Assembly: GCA_030704615.1 (NCBI GenBank)
Contig: CM060732.1
Coordinates: 70,597,053 to 70,661,052 of the forward strand
Source: Takakia lepidozioides
Lineage: Eukaryota; Streptophyta; Takakiopsida; Takakiales; Takakiaceae
Direction of reading: 5' to 3'
DNA: 64,000 nucleotides
A program made the translations under genes and the position numbers. Below the pieces are notes generated by a model. The model ran no database searches. It was not told the origin of the DNA and saw nothing but the letters and a program-made list of their open reading frames with translations. Below are positions 19,561 to 31,300 of this stretch, one piece after another. Position 1 is the first letter of the stretch, and each line of letters starts with the position of its first letter.

Positions 19561-22170
19561 GGGTCGGTGTAATGTCAGGGAGCTTCATCTTTTCGCCAGC
19601 CCTATCAGACTACTGGGCTAAACAATCTAAGCCTGCTTCGGCTCCTCCATCCAATCAGCAAGCCCAATCCACCTCAAAATGACGCAACAAGAACATGGAT
19701 TGCTATGGTATCGTTTACATACTTCATTGATACCCTTATTACTCTGGAAGCGAAGCAAAAGGAAGCAGCAGGGAACCCAATCACAGAAGTTGGCGTGTCG
19801 AACTTGCAGCTAGGAAAAACTGAATGCAAGTATGTATGTTACAATGCCCAGATTATCCATGCCTTCACACATGTGTTGGGCTTGATTGACCTGTGTCTAT
19901 GTATGTACGTCCTCTTGGGGTCGGGAGCATTTCCGTAGCATGGAATGATGACAAATGATGTCTATGGACTTCACATCCACCAGATTCTGCTTGACCAGGT
20001 ATTACAGCACTCAAGGAGGGTTCAACCAACTCTCAATCAGCTGTCAGTCCTCATTGGCGCCCTTCTATTTGAATCCGTTTATCTCATCTTACATGTGAAA
20101 ACGAGTGAATGCGCAGCTGAGCAGCCAAAGCTACAGCCACCAAAGCTCCTAAGCATCTTTCACATTACAGGGAACCCCCGACTTTTCAGAACAATGTACT
20201 TTCAGGCACTTCCACCAATGAAGAATCTAAGCAATTGGAGAGACGGTCTAATTCACAGCATGAGGTAGCCAGCTTTAGTCATTGACAACCCCATATTGGC
20301 CCCGAATTCGTCTCATCTCTTGAGCCCATTCTTCGACCAGTCTGAATGTCCTAAGGAGGATTTTTACCACACTTCCACTTCAATCCCTCGAGATTTGCAA
20401 GCAGGTCCATATGAGAACTTGACCGATGATTCCAATTGGCTCTGTAATTTGATGAATGCTGCTGTAGCCGTGCAGCTCAGTTTCAGATCTTAGGTTCTCA
20501 ACAACACTACAAACAATATACATCGACCATTATTTAGATCAGACTTGTATGAAAGTTTTGTGATACATCTAGTACCAGGACCAGTCTGGTATGTCCTAAA
20601 CATGATACCACAACAACATTGGTTAGAGCAAGAATGTCGTAGTTTTTTATTTTTTATTTTTTATTTTTTTCCCTTAAGGAAAGGGGACAGAGGCGCTTTT
20701 AATCAAATTAAATAAAATAAGTGTTCACAAAAGGTGGAAAAAATAACCACCGGGGAGGCCGTAGAGGCTAAATGAGGGGGGATTTCCCCAACACCAGAGC
20801 AAACTAGCTATATGAGGTGAAAAGAAGCAGATAGTGATGAAGCAGGGAGAACTAAGTGAGATGAAGATGGAACACATGCCTTAAAAACTTGTATGGGAGC
20901 ATAAAGTGAGGGCCTAGCCCAATGTGAAGAGCCAAACAATGTCTGTTCGTGGAAAACATGACAAAATCTATAAAATCCTGTCATTTTTTAGTTTATTTCT
21001 GAAAAATGCCAAAAATAGGGCCCCACAATGAAGGGTGGGGTCTTGTCTGATTGGCCCCAAATTTGTGCAAGGGTAGGTGGCTGGGTATTGTCCGGGTGAA
21101 TTATCAAAATGACAAGTTTAAAGTTACAGGATTTTTATTAGGCGGGGTCATTTTGTTTCCGAAAAAGTCAACAGACCCTGGGCCTTTAGGGGTTAATCCG
21201 GGGTTAATCATGGGTAGAATATATCAGGAGGAATAAAGTGATTTTTCCCTGTGGATGTCCTGAAAATGACAAGTAGACACCAGACACTTGCTGCAAAACT
21301 CATTCCCTGGCCAAGGCCTTGTGGGATTTTTTGCATGCCCAAGATCCTTTCTTGTCATGACAAGCCCTATCTCTCTCTCATTGTTTCCATTAGGCAGCTA
21401 CGGCATCAAGCCGAGCTAGATGTAGCAGATGCACATGTGTCTATGCACATTACAATGTCTCAAATGGAGGGTGAGTACAGATACAATCCCACAAAGAAAA
21501 AAACTGTCACTGCTAGAAAAACTTGGTATCTGGTGTAGGATTAGGGGTGGGATTCGCAGATGCAAGCTCAATTTTGAAATGTCATTGCATTGCTTCACAG
21601 GACAAAGTGGCACAGGCTCTTGCTCTTGCTCTCAATGACTACAATCCACACCATTGAAAATCTCTGTGACTTAAGGTGCTATGTTCAGCAATCCCTTAAT
21701 ATCCACTCTAAGATGTCACCTTCAAAACAAGGGGTGAAATCTTACTGTGGTTTCAATCAATCGAGTTTTTGGTGTGTTTTGCACAAACGGTAGTAGCCAC
21801 ATGACTAGAAAGAGCAATTTGCACAACGCAGAAAAGATGTCCTCCAAAAATTAGTCTAGGCTCTCTGGACTTCTCTAGATCTGTACCTGCTGAGCTCCTC
21901 TCTGCTCTTTCCGAGGAACAAGATGAAACAAGAATCAGTTTTGTCACACTCTGCAGAAGCCAAACTTGTCGAGAACACAGCTTTTGAGAACGGTTGTGGG
22001 CACCCAAGCCTCTGTTTGAAGTAACTGGTTTCCCAGAGGCAGTTTGTTCGAGGGGCCTTGTTTGAGAAGGCCCAGCTAGATGAATGAAGTCATATCAAAC
22101 CAACCCATGCTGGTCCAATAGTTGCCGTCGACATTGCCTGAAGTTGATGCTTTTGTCATAATACATACCC
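19561..22170. other. Intergenic DNA downstream of the AP-5 mu gene
   Basis: No exon or domain could be supported. The longest frame (19,945-20,268 plus) has no recognisable motif. An AT-rich TTTTTTATTTT tract at about 20,644-20,672 is followed by degenerate sequence. The 3' end of the AP-5 mu transcript must lie in this region just left of 22,177. Confidence 0.4.
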
Positions 22171-22176
22171 CAACAC

Positions 22177-25100
22177 CTATAATGTTGGCAGAACAGCATG
22201 TGGATATTTGCCAAGGGAGTTCCAGAATATGTAGTCTCCTGATACCACCTGCATTACATCATGCCAAAACACCAGAAATAGCACAAACAATCCTCTCCTT
22301 ATTATTTAGGTCTGGTACTTCCAATCGATAGCAACAAGTGAACATGGTTGACTCATCCATCCTCCCCTTGTGTCAGAAAAGTCAAGATTGGAATTCAAGG
22401 ACCCAGCAGCTACCAACCAACCAGCACACATACAACGCAGAATCTATCATGAAAAGCAAAGCAGGAGTGTAGATGAAGTGTCTGGATTTACCTGAGCAGA
22501 AAACTCACAAGGTGCCTTTACTGCAGGATAAACTGCAACCTGAATGCAATAATGACAATTTCTTACACCCACCACCAAGATACAACTAGCTTCACTGGAG
22601 CTGCCATTCCATTTGTTGCACATACTTGACTTACATTGAATCTATCAAATGATGACACCATGAAACTACTATATTGCCCATCCATATACAAAATACACCA
22701 GCCTGCAACTTCATGACGACTATCGCTGGGGAAGGCACGGATGGATGTGTCCTGGATATCAATGACAAGAGCAGTGCTGAATATATTGTTACCGTCTTTG
22801 GGTCAACAGAGATGCCCGACATAGTTCCCCCGACAAGCTTAAGTGAGGCCTGTATGGTTCATGGAGGGACAAAACAGCCACAATAGCACAGCCAAACCAT
22901 CACTTTCCCATGCCAGCAGAATTAGAGATGCTGATTAGTTATGATCAATCCACATTGGATTTTGTCAAAATGATAAATCCCTCTTGCATAGAGACTAGCA
23001 AACTGACAAAGACCTCCGGGAAAAGATAAACAGGCAGTTGCAAACAAGCAGATGATGGACAGATAGGAGAGACAGGCAAATGGAGACCGGAACCACACGA
23101 CTGCAAGAGTGCAAGTACGGAAACACAAAGCAAGGACCCAGAGAGATTTACTTTTGCGTAGCTATATGCCTCCCAACATAGAGGTTCCTCCCACTTAGCT
23201 GCCTGAAGACCTGTGTCTCCTTTCATAATATTGTCACTGTTGTGCAAATCCATCTCAGCATCACTTTCTTCCTCCCTTGATGCATCACTGCCAAATGTGC
23301 TCTTCATACGACCAGCCAGATTAGGAGCAAACTTAACTGTTCCTGGGAACGTAACCTCTGTGCTTTTGGATGCCATCCCCCTTCCACTCAAAACAATCTT
23401 CCATTCAATAGAATGCTCTGTTGTGGAAAGAGTGCCTACAGAGGGGTTCCCATCCACTGCAATAATCCTGCGTCGAGGGAATGGTATGGACAGTGAGCAT
23501 TGCTCCATGGTCATAGGTGCCTTGTATCCCTCCATCATTCTCATTCGAATCAGAAATGCCCCTTCGTCTTCAGACACCATTGAGAGCTGATAGAACCCAT
23601 GTAGAGGAGGCCGAATGGCTGATGGCAAAGCCGTGTAGCGGGCGAGCACAAAGTTGCCCAAGGGAGGCGAAAACGTAATCGTCTGCTTATCCACTCCTTG
23701 CTCAGGTGAGAGAGCACATGGATGGAATGTGAGAGCATCAAAGTGGGAAGAAGACGGACAATGGAGTGGAAGTGTACAGTCCGGTAGACCTTCCAAATCT
23801 GCCCGACACAACAACTGGCCCACCAACGATATGGAGTCCTCTACATCATCCCGATCATACAAAGCCGCAGTCACCACTTCATGCACTGTAAACAACATTC
23901 GCTGCTTTCCTCTGTACAGATAAGGCTTCCACGCTGGTTGTTTTAGGTCTGAGGGCGGCACATCCAATGCTGAGAATCCGTTGGACCTCACTGCTGTGAC
24001 ATTGACTGGGTTCAGATCCAGTGGAGTCCCTGGCATGCATCACATTCCCTGAGTTATTAAACCATAATTACTGACCACAGTACAGGTATTGCTCACTCCT
24101 ATCATAAACTGGAGGTCATCATCCAACTTCGTCAGTGCTGGGCTGCCACGTTTCAGTTACTTGCTTTGCTTGGGTCGTGCCATAAAGGGTGAGTGACGTT
24201 CTTGCTTTTCCCTCAAGCAACACAAGCACAATTAGCGTGGAGTTGGCTTGCACAACAATTGAAGGAAGTGACAGTCTAAGAATGTACTCACCAAACGGCA
24301 TTGCACTGCTGATGAAGCTGCGTAAGGCCTCCTTGTCTGCCGACTTCAAATTGACCTTGCCCCCTGATCCTGTTATAGCAGAGGTCGCTGTGGCAGCTGC
24401 AGCAGCGACTGCATTTGCCGCAGCTGCTACTGGCACTGCCACAGGCTTTGCACGAGCTGCGATGCCAGAAATCCCCATGCCCATGCCCCCAGTCAAACTG
24501 TCCAAAAGGCCTCCCATGGTGGGTGCAGCAGCAGTGAACATTTCTGGTTCAAACACTTCCCCACTCACCACATCTCCTAGAGTTTGTGCCACAGCCAAGG
24601 CCCTGCAGAAGACAGCGCCTCAGCACCATTTCTCACTTTCAAATTCCAGACATTACCTCACAACACCCAACAAAGTCCCATGAAGACCCACCATATGCCA
24701 GTCACTTTCTTTAAGCCAGAAAAAAGAGATCTCACAATGGTCTGTCCAACCATTAGGTTGACCCTGCCTTGTACAGAGCATAACTGCACATGAGGCATGC
24801 AGATACAAGCCACTGAGTCTTGATAAGATAGTAGTCATCCCCCTGATCTCTACTCTTGTGCAAAGTGCCAAACAAAAACCTGAAAACCAGTGCTACATCA
24901 TGACGAGACATCAACTTTTTCAGTAGATGCCTAACACTTATTAACCATATATTTCAAGGACAAATGTGTGCACCACTCAGTAGCAGGGGATCCTATACAA
25001 TAGAGAAAATGAAGAAAGGCTGATTTGGAAAACCTACACTCATTACCCAATGATGCAGGGCAAGTCCAGCATAAGTGCAGACAAACTGTGATCAGAGGCA

Positions 25101-26379
25101 GCATCCCCACAGTCAGAGCGCCAGCACAATTCATGATAAGCAGTCAGGTGGTGTGGCTCCACCAGTGGCAGCACCAGAATGAGGGCCTTTCCCCGCCTGT
25201 GTTCCACTACTGGCCACAACAGTGCAGCTTCCTCCTTTGTTGTTACCTGGAGGCTCATAACATGACGTGTGATTGTATCATCCACCCAGCTGTCTGACCC
25301 CTCCTGTGACACTGCTTCACGAATCCCACGCCCTAGCTCGGACTCTTCTCTGCCCATGCCATCAAGCCATTGACATCACGTCCATTGCTCCACATACAAT
25401 ATTTCCATTCTCTTACTGTCCCGCAAGGTCAGATACAAGAACTTGAGATGCTTCTATCAGACACCACATTCACAAGCATCAATACACCACAGGAAACATT
25501 GTATGTATGGCAATATATAGAGTTCCACTAAAAATCATCAAAACCCCCTGGGACAGCAGCTTTTAAGGAATCAAATGTTGGTTGGTTGAGAGGATTCCTA
25601 TCAACTGCCATGAGACTCTTATTACTCCAGCCTGCAAACTGCAGGCCTTGAGAAGACCAAAGGAGCATGTACCAAGGGGCACATTACCTATTTACCCTCC
25701 AATACTTGAAGCAAACAACTACCCTGCTCAGAAGGAGACCAGCTCAGCAGCTCTATTTTACAATCCAGCTGCAATTCTAGAGACACACAAAGCAAAGGCT
25801 GATGTAACTCTAGTTTCTCCTCACAGATCCCCATTAGCTTTTTTTGCATTCCAGCAAGATCCCCAGTACCAAAGTCATGAGGTAGTTCCTCTCAATCAAA
25901 CTAAAAAACAATTTAGCTTGTACCTCCTAAGTTTCAATCTTCCCCTGCTCTGCAATGTGATACTCATCACTGCGTAAGATGCCAACACCTTAGAATAGGG
26001 ATCATATGGTTACATAAGAACCAGGCAGCAGACCTGCGCTTGCGCTCAACAAAAGCCTGGGCAACTTGTGCATCGAAGGGGATAGCCTGGTAGCGCACCC
26101 CAGCTTGCCTCTCACATGCCTGCTTCCATTGCCTTTCCACTGTCGGAAACCGCCTGCCCTTCCTCATTCAACATGCCACGGCTGAAGTGTCAAACAAAAT
26201 TGAGATGGTTGAAGGGACTTGTTTACGGAAGATGACCCACGAGGGAACATAAAAACAAAGCAAGCACAAATTCACATAAGCAAATGCTTAACAGATGTAG
26301 GAAGGATCAAGCACCTGGAGAAGACAACGTTGAAGTGATGATTAAGAATCCAGAGAGCTCGAATGTTGCACCCCCGCAT
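22177..26379 (-). CDS. AP5M: AP-5 complex subunit mu, complete 8-exon gene
   Basis: Medium subunit of the AP-5 adaptor complex, which sorts cargo out of late endosomes and lysosomes. Exons read leftwards: 26379-26315, 26153-26034, 25349-25047, 24602-24292, 24029-23152, 22849-22793, 22539-22492, 22248-22177. Every junction has GT/AG, phases agree, and the 1,854 bases give 617 residues ending in TAG. That is close to the roughly 610 residues I recall for the Arabidopsis protein. Landmarks: start MRGCNIRALWILN; SDSWVDDTITRHVMSL; GLLDSLTGGMGMG; then the mu-homology domain from about residue 270 (PPSDLKQPAWKPYLYRGKQR, LLCRADLEGLPD, GVDKQTITFSPPLGNFVL, GFYQLSMVSEDEGAF, PFPRRRIIAVDG). The C-terminal strands VAVYPAVKAPCEFSAQ and VVSGDYIFWNSLGK lie on two small exons. 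No lesion was seen, so the gene is probably functional. Confidence 0.95.
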
Positions 26380-26429
26380 GGCTGTTACTTCTGCCCCTCT
26401 CCTATGGGCTCAAACATGTTCCGAGCTTC

Positions 26430-26492
26430 CGGAATGTAGCCCAGTGGTTAGGGTACAGTGTGATCCTGGGGTCGAAATTCAAACGAAACATA
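26430..26492 (+). repeat. tRNA-derived SINE head or tRNA pseudogene
   Basis: A perfect RNA polymerase III A box (TAGCCCAGTGG, 26,437-26,447) is followed 21 bases later by a degenerate B box (GGGTCGAAATTC, 26,469-26,480), the spacing of a tRNA. The flanks do not pair into an acceptor stem, so it is not a functional tRNA. It more likely marks a SINE. It sits about 60 bp upstream of the AP-5 mu start codon, in opposite orientation. Confidence 0.5.
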
Positions 26493-26857
26493 AATGAAGC
26501 CCAAATGATCAGAATGCTTCAGTGTCAGCTTACCTTCACGAGGCGCCCTGTCTTTCCTCGCCGATGTAGGCCGGTTTGTTGTTTGAGACCCTTTGTTTTC
26601 CCAGAAGCTCTTCAAACTGTTTATGTACATTCTAAAGTTCCTTGCTAACGAAGAAGACCCAATTCGCTGTTTCAGAAGACTTAGGCCATTTTCTCTTCAG
26701 ACACAGACTCAACAGACCTTCTGCCCCAAAATGACCGTCGCCCATTCTCATATTCACCAAGCAGCGCAGGGATAGCTCTCAGTACACGTTATCTTTGGAA
26801 GATATGTGGGATAATCCATCGCAGAGGGATGATCACTTCCTAACGTCTAACTACTTA

Positions 26858-27746
26858 TCCTTCACATTCTCACCAAGGCTTTCGTGACTTTCATTTTTCG
26901 CCCACCCTCCAGATCTAGGCAAGCAGATAAGCTTCATTTGGGTTTGCCCAGGTTGCACCATTCATGTAATGGAGACAGATTTTCTCCTACCCTGTACGTT
27001 GTGAGATAAGAGGAACATAACAGTCCTTCAGATATTGGACACTTTAAAAGAACTCAGAAGACCAGAATGCTTGGCAACTTAGTACCTTCACGATGCACTC
27101 GATCTTTCGAGCACCGCTTTCACTGGCCTTGTTTTGAACTCCTGGCGTCCCCTCTGCTGCTCGCCCTCAAAGCATGAAGGAGGATTTGTGAGTTGGGCTC
27201 AATGAGAGAGATAAAAGAAAGCGAGAGACAAAGTTGCGGATCGTGTGTAAGTTAGGTGAGCAAGCCACAGTCGTATGGAAAAATGTGATGTCACTGTTTG
27301 TGTTGAGATTCACGAGTACGCTTCAACTAGGACCACTCTAGATTGCTCAGACTGAAGAAGACTAATTTGGTGACTAGAGTGGTCCTAGATGAAGCCTACA
27401 CCTGAACTACAAACATTCTTCCATGGACTACCCACTTTGTCTCTTGCTTTCTTTACGCTAGTTGTATATTCCTTAGGAGACAATTTTCATTTGGGAGGGG
27501 ATTGAAGCTTCAAACAGGCCGACCTTCCCGTGTTACATTGACCAACTTCATTTGAATTCATTATGCAATTCAGACTTTCTTCCCAGCATGGAATCATGCT
27601 TATCTGCTCAACAGATTTGTCTTTCTGAACCAGTAACCGGGACTCTATTGGATTTCTTTGTGGCTGATAATTTTCCCAAATTTCAAAATCTCTGCTAAAT
27701 GCCTAGCCTACTATATAGGTATACTGTGTTGCGGTACAGGGAGAGA
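26858..27746. repeat. Duplicated segment, left copy
   Basis: About 0.89 kb shared with 33,522-34,335 in the same orientation, from CCTTCACATTCTCACCA to TATACTGTGTTGCGGTACAG. The copies differ by small indels and substitutions, so the duplication is not recent. It includes a hairpin with 22-nt arms (27,320-27,341 and 27,374-27,395, one mismatch, 32-base loop). The two copies bracket the dioxygenase gene. I see no coding potential. Confidence 0.88.
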
Positions 27747-27759
27747 CTACTTGGTCGCG

Positions 27760-28070
27760 GTAGTCTTCTGGTCGTGGATCCAGTGGCAAGAGTGAACAGT
27801 GAACAGCTTGTGAGGGGCTTACTCCAGAAGCGGGATTTAGCTTGACATTTAAACAACGTGTTAGGGTTTTCCAGATCTCCCTTCGCACAAGCATCAATGT
27901 CATCTACCCAGCAGTAAGACCCAGGGCTTTTTAGGCTAAGCCACGAGATTTTGGAAGTTGGTGAACCGAGGTGCAGGGACGATGTACTCGATGGTCATGG
28001 AGAGGGTCTCTTTCTCTCTCTGTGTGCCATAAGTCACCTGTAAGTAGACAATGGTGGCTTTGCAGGTGAC
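27760..28070 (-). pseudogene. LINE 3' fragment
   Basis: On the minus strand, QREKETLSMTIEYIVPAPRF and TNFQNLV match the C-terminal part of the LINE copies at 29.6-30.0 kb and 59.5-59.8 kb (QREALLQSIKRIVPVPLFTN there). The similarity runs on through a GATGCTTGTG.GAAGGGA block and then fades toward 27,760. It is a short, oppositely oriented relic of the same family as the copy in the dioxygenase intron. Confidence 0.7.
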
Positions 28071-28372
28071 AAAGGTTTTTTTCACACATGGGCCCGTGAG
28101 GTGGCTGCCCGTGAGGTGGACACAAATACAAACACTCCACATGAGCAACCTCCCAAGATTAGGTAAGTAGGTAGAATGGGAACCAAAGAAAAAGAGGGGG
28201 ACGACTGACCTTACGAGGCTCTTATCCGTTCACAACGACGAGGGGGTGACGTGCGACCCGTGTTGGTCTGGACCCAGAGATCCTTGTCATACTTTCCATG
28301 TTTTGTACAGCTTGCATAGAGGCATCGCACATTGCTAGTTGGTTTGATGGTTGAGTTCTTTGTGACTGAGGA

Positions 28373-31300
28373 ATGGCGCCAGCTGGGGTCCTGCCGGATG
28401 CTCGGATATTTGGTTCAGTGAAGGAACTGTCAGAGACGAAGCAGGTTCCCTCCATCTTCAAAAGGAAGTCGCTAGAGGAGAGCTTCATCAGTGCGGGTCA
28501 GCGGTCCATACCTGTGATAGATTTGGCAGGGCTAGAAGGTGATGGCCGTGCCTCAGTCCTGGAGGAGATTAGATGTGCGACGGAGGAATGGGGATTTTTC
28601 CAGGTACACAATTGTAGAGAACAGAGGTAGCTTCTTGGATGTGTCGATCTTCCCTCTTGTTCCGCCTAAACTAGGGGCGGGGTCCATGGCCACAAGGCTA
28701 AGGTCAGAATATCTCTTCGCGCAATCAATGAACTCCTGAAGATTGGATGGAGTCTCTCCAGATAGAATGTACTCTTGAGACTAACGTCAGTAAATGCGCA
28801 GTGGTGACATTCAACGACCCGCGCGGGGAGGGAAGAGGCGACCTCAAGTGGCAGTGGGAAAGCCAAGAGATACATGTCCTCCCTTCCTACACATACCTTG
28901 GCGTTGAGTTTCCTCCAACTGTAATTGGGAAGCGAAAATTCAGAAAGTGATTCAATCTGGCAAGCGCAAAGCGTTGGGTCTCACTAAATTCTTAGTTAAA
29001 CATTTGGATCCCTCTGAAGTGAAAAAACCATGCTTAGTCGAGTTATTAGGCCTATCTTAGAGTACGCATCTGCTGTGTGGGTTGATAACTGCAACCAGGC
29101 TAAGTCTCTAGAATCCATTCAAGTGGGGATGCTCAAGGAGTCATGTCAGCATGCTCCAACCAAAACAGCTAATGTGGCTGTTCGGGGTGAGTTTGGCATT
29201 CCTCCCTTAAGCTCCCTACGCGATGATTTCAAGGTCAGATGGTGGGGTCAGCTGCAACGTATGACTAATACCAGCTGTCCTAAGTTAATCGACTGTATAT
29301 CTTGGAAGCAGAGCGCCCTGTCAACGAGGCTTAGTCCTGGCGGAAGAGGGTAAAGGAGATGTTCAACGATCTGAATCTAAGTTTGCAAGCCATGAATATG
29401 ACTTAGAGGCTGACGTTTCCAAAGCCATGTCTGTTGCCCGGAAATTGTCCGATGAAAATGAATGTACGCAGAAAACTTCCCTGCACCTGTTTCCAGTCTG
29501 TGACATGTGTGAGGCCATCATGGATGACCTCGTTACCCACTCTCGGCACTAGACTGACACTCAGGGCGGGTAGCCTACCTTTGAACAGCAAACAGAAACA
29601 GAAAGGAAAGCGGGATTGTAAGTGCCCGTCGGGTGGGCAACCTGAAGATAATATCCACTTTCTGATTCTTTGACTTGGGTACTCTCACCAGAGAGAGACC
29701 CTCTTCAATTCCATCAAGGGATTTGTTCTTGTACCTCTGTTTACCAACTTTCGAAATCTTGTGGCTGAGCCAAAAGCCCATGCCCTTTTGGGGTATAGTT
29801 ATTGGGCAAATCACACACCACAGATTGATGTTTCTGTGAAGGGATTTCTAGAGGATATCTGTAAAACTTGTGTTTGAAGGTAAGTCATACTACTGGTGTC
29901 AGCCCCTGACCAAGGTAGTTTCTGTCCCTTTCTATTACAGTCAAACTGGGCGCAGAGTCAATGGCCACAAGGCTACAGCAAACAACGTCTTATGAGTACA
30001 TTTGAAGTGAGCTGGATAGGAAAGGTGAAGATGTTCTGTCTCTCATGGACTGTACATGGCTTGAGGATGCAAAATCTCTGAAATTTCTAGCGTCACTGGA
30101 ACACTCCACTCAAATATGAAATGAATTGTCCACATTGTCCATTCGCATTCTTATGGGGCTAGTACAATTGCAACATTCTCTAAAGTCCGCAGGGAAATAC
30201 CTTACTTACCTTTCTTACTTGATAGTTATAGGATGTAGTGAATGGACTTTTCCAACTGGAAAGGAGAGAGCGAATGAGTCATTGCCCTTGCTCAAAGGTT
30301 GCTCTCTTAGTTTGACAATTGATGGCCTTTCACATTTCCTCCAGAGTAAGTAGCAAGAGACCTATGATTTTCAGAGTATACTTCTCGCATTTGCCACAAT
30401 CTTTTGGATCCGTGAGGTTGATTGTCCTATCTGGATTTGTGTTGTTGGTGGGATCAATACATATAAGGTGGTGAATCATGGTGTTCCCCTGGCACTGCTC
30501 GATGATATTTTGCGGGCAGATAAACAATTCTTTGAGCTGCCTCTTGAGGAAAAGCTGAAGTACTCGCCTGCGGACAAATCACCTAAAGTTAACTATGGCT
30601 CCGGCTCTGCCATCAATGCGGGCAGTCTTTTGCCATGGAAAGATTATCTTAGCATTGTGTGTTTCCCTGCACCAGAGGTGGAGAAGTGGCCCACAGAGCC
30701 TTCAACATTCAAGTAGGTGACCAACATTAGTTTCTTGTATCCTTGTTTACTTGCCTGTGTTTTGGCAACATTGTTGTAGATTCAAGGAAAGGCGGGTCTT
30801 ATAGGTATCGTAAGCACTCCTTTCCCAAAACCTCAACCTTTGAACTTGCGAGTCTATGTATTGGAGCTTTAATGTCCTCCTTCTGAATTTTTGGGCCTTT
30901 CACACAGCAGTCTTGCAATGGGGGTTGTCTATTGTGTCTTAAATGTTGCGAGGGGGTCTTCAGTTATATAAGCCCATGAGGAGTTGTTGTACTCGTCTCT
31001 CTGGAACTTCTACGTTTCTAGTAATCTGTGTGTCTATCCCAAAAGATTGCAATTCTGTAACTCTAGATTTGACCCATTGCACTCCTTTCCCAAAACCTCA
31101 ACCTTTGAACTTGCGTGTCTATGTATTGGAGCTTTAATATCCTCCTTCTGAATTTGGGCCTTTGACACAGCAGTCTTGCAATGGGGGTTGTCTATTGTGT
31201 CTTAAATGTTGAGAGGGGGTCTTCAGTTACATAAGCCCATGAAGAGTTGTGCCCATACAATTGTACTCGTCTCTCTGTAACTTCTACGTTTCTAGTAATC

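Noticed and set aside
23213-24683. Plus-strand open frames of 125 and 164 codons
   Set aside because: They lie exactly opposite exons 4 and 5 of the AP-5 mu gene and mirror its Ala-rich and beta-strand codons; no domain of their own.
25582-25977. Plus-strand frame of 131 codons
   Set aside because: It sits in intron 2 of AP-5 mu on the other strand, has no motif, and no splice partners were found.
26437-26480. Functional tRNA gene
   Set aside because: A box is perfect but B box has mismatches and no acceptor stem can be formed.
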